From Pseudomonadota bacterium (GTDB taxonomy: Bacteria; Pseudomonadota; Alphaproteobacteria; Rhizobiales; Xanthobacteraceae): DNA of 6,656 bases. Each line of letters starts with the position of its first letter. Position 1 is the first letter of the stretch. Made by a program: the position numbers and the translations under genes. Where the stretch lies: NCBI GenBank assembly GCA_021823875.1, contig JAKAMD010000200.1, positions 1 to 6,656 on the forward strand, in the 5' to 3' direction. The notes under the pieces are model-generated. The model was given only the letters and a program-made list of their open reading frames with translations. It was not told the DNA's origin and searched no databases. Shown piece after piece: positions 1 through 4,221 of this stretch.

Positions 1-1142
1 GCGCCATGGGTCTGGCGACGCCGACCGCCATCATGGTGGCGACCGGCAAAGGCGCCGAGATGGGCGTGCTGTTCCGCAAGGGCACCGCGCTGGAATTGCT
101 CGGCCATGTCGACACCGTGGTGATGGACAAGACTGGCACGCTGACCAAGGGCCGGCCGGAACTGACCGACCTTCAGCCCGCCGACGCGTCGTTCAGCGAA
201 GAGGACGTGTTGCGTTTGGTGGCGGCGGTCGAGGCCAAAAGCGAACATCCGGTGGGCGAGGCCATCGTGCGCGCGGCCAAGACCGATCGCGGCCTGACTT
301 TGCCGGAGGCCAAGGACTTCGCCGCGGAGCCCGGTTTCGGCGTACATGCCAATGTCGACGGCCATGTCGTTCAGGTCGGGGCCGACCGCTATATGCGCAA
401 GCTCGGCATCGATCTTGCGCCCGTCGCTGCCGCCGCCGAGCAGTTCGCGCGCGACGGCAAGACGCCGCTCTATGCGGCGATCGACGGCAAGCTCGCCGCC
501 GCGCTCAGCGTGTCCGATCCTTTGAAGGACGGCAGCGTCGAAGCGGTCGCTGCCCTGCATGCGCTCGGGCTCAAGGTCGCCATGGTGACTGGCGACAACC
601 GGCATACCGCACAGGCGATTGCCGCGCGGGTCGGCATCGACGAAGTATTGGCAGAAGTGCTGCCGGACCAGAAGGCGACCGAGGTCAAGCGTCTGCAGGC
701 TGAAAAACGCCGCGTCGCTTTCGTCGGCGATGGCATCAACGACGCGCCGGCGCTCGCCCAGGCAGACGTCGGCATCGCCATCGGCACCGGCACCGATATC
801 GCCATCGAAGCGGGCGACGTCATCCTGATGTCGGGCGACCTGCGCGGCATCATCAATGCGGTGGCGCTGTCGCGCCGCACGCTGCGCACCATCATCTACA
901 ATTTCGTCTGGGCCTATGCCTACAACGTCGCGTTGATCCCGTTGGCGGCGGGCGCGCTCTATCCGTTCACGCACCTGTTGCTCAATCCGATGCTGGCGGC
1001 CGGCGCCATGAGCATCTCGAGCCTGTTTGTGCTGACCAATTCGCTGCGGCTGCGCGGTTTCCGTCCGCGGCTGGCGGAAACCAAGGGCCGCGCCAAGGAG
1101 GCGGGAATTCCGCACGCGCCGCTTCCGGCCCCCGCCGAATAG
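1..1142 (+). CDS. copA: Cu+-exporting P1B-type ATPase, C-terminal part (5' end outside window)
   Basis: Inner-membrane ATPase that pumps Cu+ out of the cytoplasm. The frame is open to the left edge. The first two bases (gc) followed by A-M-G-L-A-T-P fit the end of the CPC metal-binding motif in TM6, so the N-terminal metal-binding domains and first six helices are missing. Counting from the Met codon at 6: phosphorylation motif DKTGTLT with the acceptor Asp at 41; the SEHP loop that contacts ATP (His81-Pro82); GFGV at 110-113; TGDN at 195-198; GDGINDAP at 241-248. Two helices follow, carrying Tyr306-Asn307 and M-S-I-S-S at 335-339. CPC, YN and MxxSS together are the signature of Cu+-selective P1B-1 pumps, which argues against a Zn/Cd or Co pump. 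The gene ends in a short polar tail and a TAG stop. No CueR-type regulator or copper chaperone follows it; the next gene is on the opposite strand. No lesion is visible in the part present. Confidence 0.95.
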   Translation, partial: AMGLATPTAIMVATGKGAEMGVLFRKGTALELLGHVDTVVMDKTGTLTKGRPELTDLQPADASFSEEDVLRLVAAVEAKSEHPVGEAIVRAAKTDRGLTLPEAKDFAAEPGFGVHANVDGHVVQVGADRYMRKLGIDLAPVAAAAEQFARDGKTPLYAAIDGKLAAALSVSDPLKDGSVEAVAALHALGLKVAMVTGDNRHTAQAIAARVGIDEVLAEVLPDQKATEVKRLQAEKRRVAFVGDGINDAPALAQADVGIAIGTGTDIAIEAGDVILMSGDLRGIINAVALSRRTLRTIIYNFVWAYAYNVALIPLAAGALYPFTHLLLNPMLAAGAMSISSLFVLTNSLRLRGFRPRLAETKGRAKEAGIPHAPLPAPAE

Positions 1143-1303
1143 TAAGGCGGGCGTTGCCGGCGTCGCGGAGGATAAGAAGGCCCGTCGCGCTCATGGGTTC
1201 TGCGGATAAAGCGGTTCCAAATGTTGATATCCCGCTCAGATGGCCGCTGACCCGCCTGCTTATCAGCCGGATCGTTTCCAGGAACGCGCGGTTCAGTCCG
1301 GCC

Positions 1304-2011
1304 TCAGCGCGCGGCTGATTTCGGCGGCGATTGCCACCGCGCCGGCGTGTCCGAATGCACGCAGATGGTCGTCGCCTTGACCGCCAGGTCGTGGCCGTCC
1401 GTGGTCGTCACGAGGCCGTCGTTGAGCGCGCGCAAGACGCGCACGCGGGCCTTCGCCGGATCGACGGCGTCGTGAACGCGGCTCAAAATAAGGTTGCCGG
1501 CGCCGTCGTAACCGAGATCGGCATAGAACTCAGGGATTAGCGTCACGCCCTGTTCCTGGTACGCCCGTTCATGCTCGGTCGCGGCCATGCCGAGAATGGG
1601 CACGCCGAACGGACGCACCGCCTGGGCGATCGCCGTGGCGATGGCATGATCGCGCGACGCCATGCCGTAGAGCGCGCCGTGCGGCTTGACGTGGTTGAGC
1701 GGCATGTTCTCGGCCTGCGGGAAGGCGATGAGTGCGCCGGTCTGGTAGGTCACCAGGTCGCTCACTTCCGCCGGCGTGATCGCCATCGCGCGCCGGCCGA
1801 ACCCTTGCAGGTCCGGCAGCGAAGGATGGGCGCCGACTTTCACGCCGTGCTGCTTGGCGAGCCGCACCGTCGCGCGCATGATGCTCGGGTCGGATGCGTG
1901 AAAGCCGCAGGCGACGTTGGCGAGATCAATGAACGGCATCAGGCCGGCGTCGTCGCCCATGCGATAAAGGCCGAAGCCCTCGCCCATGTCGCAGTTGATG
2001 GTTGCTCGCAT
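1304..2011 (-). CDS. pxpA: LamB/YcsF family protein, 5-oxoprolinase subunit A (C-terminus probably frameshifted)
   Basis: With PxpB and PxpC, PxpA performs ATP-dependent opening of 5-oxoproline to glutamate in the cytoplasm. Family motifs are clear: N-C-D-M-G-E-G near residues 6-12, ANVACGFH at 31-38, GAHPS at 60-64, QGFGRR at 69-74, HVKPHGALY at 107-115, and TICVHSDTP ending at 223. After Pro223 the frame reads ARWQSPPKSAAR and stops, which does not resemble the family. Inserting one G after that proline codon (a C on the plus strand in the CC at 1342-1343) gives GAVAIAAEISRALRPD and a stop at 1293-1295. That matches the helical end of E. coli PxpA (compare HALAFARRLRSAF). The original product was therefore probably 239 residues and this copy has a one-base loss, or the sequence has an error in a short C run. 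The conserved core is intact. ATG at 2011 puts the N-terminal motif at the usual distance. No pxpB or pxpC is adjacent; trmO is divergent. Confidence 0.9.
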   Translation of the reverse strand: MRATINCDMGEGFGLYRMGDDAGLMPFIDLANVACGFHASDPSIMRATVRLAKQHGVKVGAHPSLPDLQGFGRRAMAITPAEVSDLVTYQTGALIAFPQAENMPLNHVKPHGALYGMASRDHAIATAIAQAVRPFGVPILGMAATEHERAYQEQGVTLIPEFYADLGYDGAGNLILSRVHDAVDPAKARVRVLRALNDGLVTTTDGHDLAVKATTICVHSDTPARWQSPPKSAAR

Positions 2012-2107
2012 TGCCTGTCGGTCCGCTTCGGTCCAGGGTGGCTATGCGTGCATCATGACCCGCCCGAACAGGGGAGTCGATGCGCCCAATATTCATGAGA
2101 TCTGGCA

Positions 2108-2551
2108 ATGACAATTTCGATGCAATCGATCGCCACCGTGCGCAGCCCGTTCACCAAGAGCGGCGCGCGCATGTCGCGCCGCGACATCGTCGCGGACATC
2201 GTGGTGCGCGAAGAGCTTGCAGGGGCCCTGCTGGGCATCGAGGAATGGTCGCATCTGATCGTGCTGTTCTGGATGGATCAACTCGCCGGCAAGCCTCATC
2301 CGCTCACCACCCATCCGCGGCATCGTGCCGATCTGCCGGAAGTCGGCATCTTCGCTGCGCGCGGCCGCGAGCGGCCCAATCCAATCGGGCTGGCCGTGGT
2401 CGAATTGCTGAAATGCGACGGGAATGTTTTGACCGTGAAAGCGCTCGATGCCTATGACGGCTCGCCGGTCCTCGATATCAAGCCCTACGATCCTTATGAC
2501 GTCGTCAGCGATCTGCGCGTACCGGCGTGGTGGACAACCGTCTCGCGCTGA
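2108..2551 (+). CDS. trmO: TrmO/TsaA-type tRNA methyltransferase (short single-domain form)
   Basis: The TrmO family methylates N6 of threonylcarbamoyladenosine at position 37 of certain tRNAs, using S-adenosylmethionine. The 147-residue product carries the TsaA beta-barrel signatures: ATVRSPF at 9-15, the EEWSHLIVLFW strand at 45-55, RPNPIGL at 89-95, and DGSPVLDIKPYDPYD at 117-131. E. coli TrmO is about 235 residues; this protein ends soon after the barrel and lacks the C-terminal extension, like other short family members. The usual F-A-T-R-S-P stretch before RPNPIGL reads F-A-A-R-G-R-E here, so the SAM- or tRNA-contacting loop differs from E. coli. ATG at 2108 has only a weak purine-rich leader; an in-frame ATG at 2120 is an alternative and costs four residues. 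The gene is divergent from pxpA with 96 bases between them, and converges with yeiH. The family assignment is sure; activity on t6A is inferred. Confidence 0.88.
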   Translation: MTISMQSIATVRSPFTKSGARMSRRDIVADIVVREELAGALLGIEEWSHLIVLFWMDQLAGKPHPLTTHPRHRADLPEVGIFAARGRERPNPIGLAVVELLKCDGNVLTVKALDAYDGSPVLDIKPYDPYDVVSDLRVPAWWTTVSR

Positions 2552-2582
2552 CCGAAAGCGTCTCTCTCGCTGGGCGATGCTG

Positions 2583-2600
2583 CGGCATCAGATGATGCCG
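2583..2600. terminator. Small hairpin at the convergent trmO/yeiH ends
   Basis: CGGCATC-AGAT-GATGCCG forms a seven-base-pair stem with a four-base loop. It lies 32 bases past the trmO stop and overlaps the yeiH stop codon. A competing pairing, GATGC with GCATC, lies just upstream (2576-2589). Neither strand has a T run after the stem, so it is not a classical intrinsic terminator. A bidirectional pause or 3'-end stabilising role is possible. Confidence 0.3.
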
Positions 2601-3712
2601 AGCACATGGATCATCGCGAGGCCGATCGCCCCGATCAGCAACAGCGAACCGGTCACCGCGGTGGTGACGCGCGCGCCGGCGCTCGCCACGGTGCGCAGGT
2701 CGACGCCCAGCCCGAGCGCCGCCATGGATACGGTGGTCAGCCAATTGGTGGCGAAGGCGACCGGACCAAGCACCGGCTGCGGGATCAGTCCGGCGGAGCG
2801 GATGACGGCCAAGGCGAGAAAGCCGACGATGAACCAAGGCACCAGCCGGTGCAGCGGCAATTTGGCCGGCGCCGGTTTCTCGCCAGTGGCGATGTGCGAC
2901 GCGAGGCTCTCCTCGCGCAGCCGGCGCGCCATCAGCGACAGCACCAGCACCACCGGTCCCAGCATCAGCACGCGCACCAGCTTGACCAGCGTGCCGATCT
3001 GCAGAGCGACCGGCCCGACCGGTGCGGTGGCCGCCAGCACCTGCGGCACGGCATAGACGGTCAGTCCGGCCAGGACGCCGTATTGCGTGTTGGACATGCC
3101 AATGAACGGAACGAGCAGCGGCAGGGCCAGCACGACGATCACGCCGAGCACCGCGGTGAAGGCGATGGAGGCCGCCACGTCGGCGGAATCCGCGCCGATC
3201 GCGGGCGCTACCGCGGCGATGGCCGAATTGCCGCAAATCGAGTTGCCGCAGGCGACCAGGACCGCCATGCGCTTGGGCAGCCGGAGCAGGCGGCCGATGC
3301 CGTAGCTCGCGCTCAGCGCCACCACCACCACCACCACGATGCCGCCAATCACGCCCGGGCCGATCTTCATGACGGTGCTGGCGCTGACCGAGGTGCCGAG
3401 CAGAAACACCGCCACTTCCAGCAGCGTCTTGGCGCTGAAATTGATACCGGGCAGCCAGCGCGGCGCCGGTGTCCATAGGCTGCGCACCGCCGTGCCGATC
3501 AGGATGGCGAGCACCAGCGCTTCCAGCCAAGCGCGGCCGAACAGGGCCGCCTCGATTGCCTGCAGCGCGCTGGCCGCGGCGGTGACCGCCAGCGTGAGTA
3601 GCAGGCCGGGCAGCAGGTCGAGGACGGCGGCGCGCGTGCGCTTCAGGAGTCGGCCGGTTTTTTCCTCCGGCACGAGCGGCGGAACGGGGTGGGGCAGGGG
3701 AATTTCGCTCAT
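2588..3712 (-). CDS. yeiH: YeiH family (UPF0324) putative sulfate/anion exporter
   Basis: Integral membrane protein of the conserved YeiH family, usually named putative sulfate exporter; the substrate is not proven for most members. The sequence shows a polar N-terminus and then roughly ten hydrophobic segments. The family's most conserved stretch is present: C-G-N-S-I-C-G-N-S-A-I-A-A-V-A-P, at residues 155-170 counted from the ATG at 3712. Other family-like stretches are KTLLEVAVFLLG, LPLLVPFIGMSNTQYGVLAG and TVYAVPQVLAA. From the ATG the product is 374 residues, near the usual 340-360. An in-frame GTG at 3739 would add nine residues (MSPSLWALS). Neither start has a good Shine-Dalgarno sequence; the ATG is preferred because the extension looks non-conserved. 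No LysR regulator of the YeiE type is beside it. The stop overlaps a small hairpin shared with the convergent trmO end. An inverted repeat upstream at 3787-3801 may be an operator. Confidence 0.9.
   Translation of the reverse strand: MSEIPLPHPVPPLVPEEKTGRLLKRTRAAVLDLLPGLLLTLAVTAAASALQAIEAALFGRAWLEALVLAILIGTAVRSLWTPAPRWLPGINFSAKTLLEVAVFLLGTSVSASTVMKIGPGVIGGIVVVVVVALSASYGIGRLLRLPKRMAVLVACGNSICGNSAIAAVAPAIGADSADVAASIAFTAVLGVIVVLALPLLVPFIGMSNTQYGVLAGLTVYAVPQVLAATAPVGPVALQIGTLVKLVRVLMLGPVVLVLSLMARRLREESLASHIATGEKPAPAKLPLHRLVPWFIVGFLALAVIRSAGLIPQPVLGPVAFATNWLTTVSMAALGLGVDLRTVASAGARVTTAVTGSLLLIGAIGLAMIHVLGII
3319..3336. repeat. (CCA)6 triplet repeat inside yeiH
   Basis: Six tandem CCA units on the plus strand. 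Read on the minus strand they encode most of a run of six valines in a YeiH membrane helix (residues 135-140 of the longer GTG form). A change in unit number would add or remove valines without shifting the frame. Confidence 0.6.
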
Positions 3713-3786
3713 GGACAGGGCCCAAAGTGACGGGCTCACCTATGAGAACGCGCGCGCTGCCGTCCAACGATCAGTTGCGATGGAAA

Positions 3787-3801
3787 CGTTCGATTCGAAC
3801 G
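3787..3801. promoter_or_regulatory. Perfect inverted repeat, candidate operator upstream of yeiH
   Basis: CGTTCG-ATT-CGAACG: two six-base arms around a three-base centre, 48 bases upstream of the GTG and 75 upstream of the ATG proposed for yeiH. It is flanked by two copies of GATCAG, at about 3769 and 3805. The size and symmetry suit binding by a dimeric repressor or activator. No regulator gene is in view, so the role is inferred. Confidence 0.35.
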
Positions 3802-4160
3802 ATTGATCAGGCCGCTTCGATAAGAAGGACTTGACGGTCGCTCCAGAGATGAAATTCCTATACGGCGCTGCGCCGCGCCGGCGGCGTCCTGGTCGGTGCG
3901 TTTTTCTTCGCCTTCTGATTGCATCCGGCGCAGCCAAAAAGTCACGCTGCCGCGCGTATTTTTACAGGGTCATGCGGTTCAATCGATCTGACATTTGACC
4001 CTCGCCCCTATTCATCATGCGTTCAGGTTGGGCCGGTCAATTTGCGCCACCCAATGGAGCCTGCGCTAAACGTGAAATGCCGTAATGGGGGAAGCGACAA
4101 TTTCCACTGAGGTTCTCGCTGGGCGATTGTTTCTCCGGTCGCTGTTGCAGCCGTGGGTTG

Positions 4161-4182
4161 CGGTCGTTCGACGAGCCGACCG
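4161..4182. repeat. Inverted repeat upstream of the NRPS start
   Basis: CGGTCG and CGACCG arms pair across a ten-base loop. The structure ends 39 bases before the GTG proposed as the NRPS start, so it would probably sit in the 5' leader or promoter. No T run follows. Its role is unknown; it could be an operator or a leader hairpin, or chance in GC-rich DNA. Confidence 0.3.
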
Positions 4183-4221
4183 AAGTTCAGGTGTTGGCCC
4201 GTCGAAAAACAGAGCAGTGCC

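Larger units (their letters stand above)
3713..4221. other. Intergenic region between yeiH and the NRPS gene, no convincing gene
   Basis: About 500 bases between two divergent genes. GC is visibly lower than in the flanking genes, with short T and A runs near 3900-3905, 3936-3940 and 3958-3963. Open frames here have no recognisable motif and no good ribosome binding site, and all are interrupted by stops. It must hold the promoters of both genes. It contains the inverted repeat at 3787-3801 and the hairpin at 4161-4182. TTGACG at 3831 and TTGACC at 3995 resemble -35 boxes, but neither has a -10 box at a proper distance, so no promoter is called. Confidence 0.7.

Noticed and set aside
1193..1318. 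41-codon ATG frame after copA preceded by a GGAGGA-like sequence
   Set aside because: The purine stretch is more than 20 bases from the ATG, the peptide has no recognisable feature, and it runs into the pxpA 3' end.
1571..2098. 175-residue plus-strand frame opposite pxpA
   Set aside because: Antisense to the conserved PxpA motifs; Arg/His-rich shadow with no domain.
2606..3478. 290-residue plus-strand frame opposite yeiH, with a His run
   Set aside because: The His run is the other reading of the CCA repeat; the protein is low-complexity and antisense to a clear gene.
2505..3767. 420-residue minus-strand frame over yeiH
   Set aside because: It is another reading frame of the same DNA as YeiH, arginine- and alanine-rich with no motif; the YeiH frame has membrane helices and the family signature.
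3831..3864. TTGACG and TATACG as a sigma-70 promoter
   Set aside because: The spacer is 22 bases, too long for a working promoter, and no gene starts suitably downstream.
3858..3906. GC-rich stretch followed by a T run, as a terminator
   Set aside because: The T run is about 20 bases from any GC-rich stem and no gene on the plus strand ends just before it.
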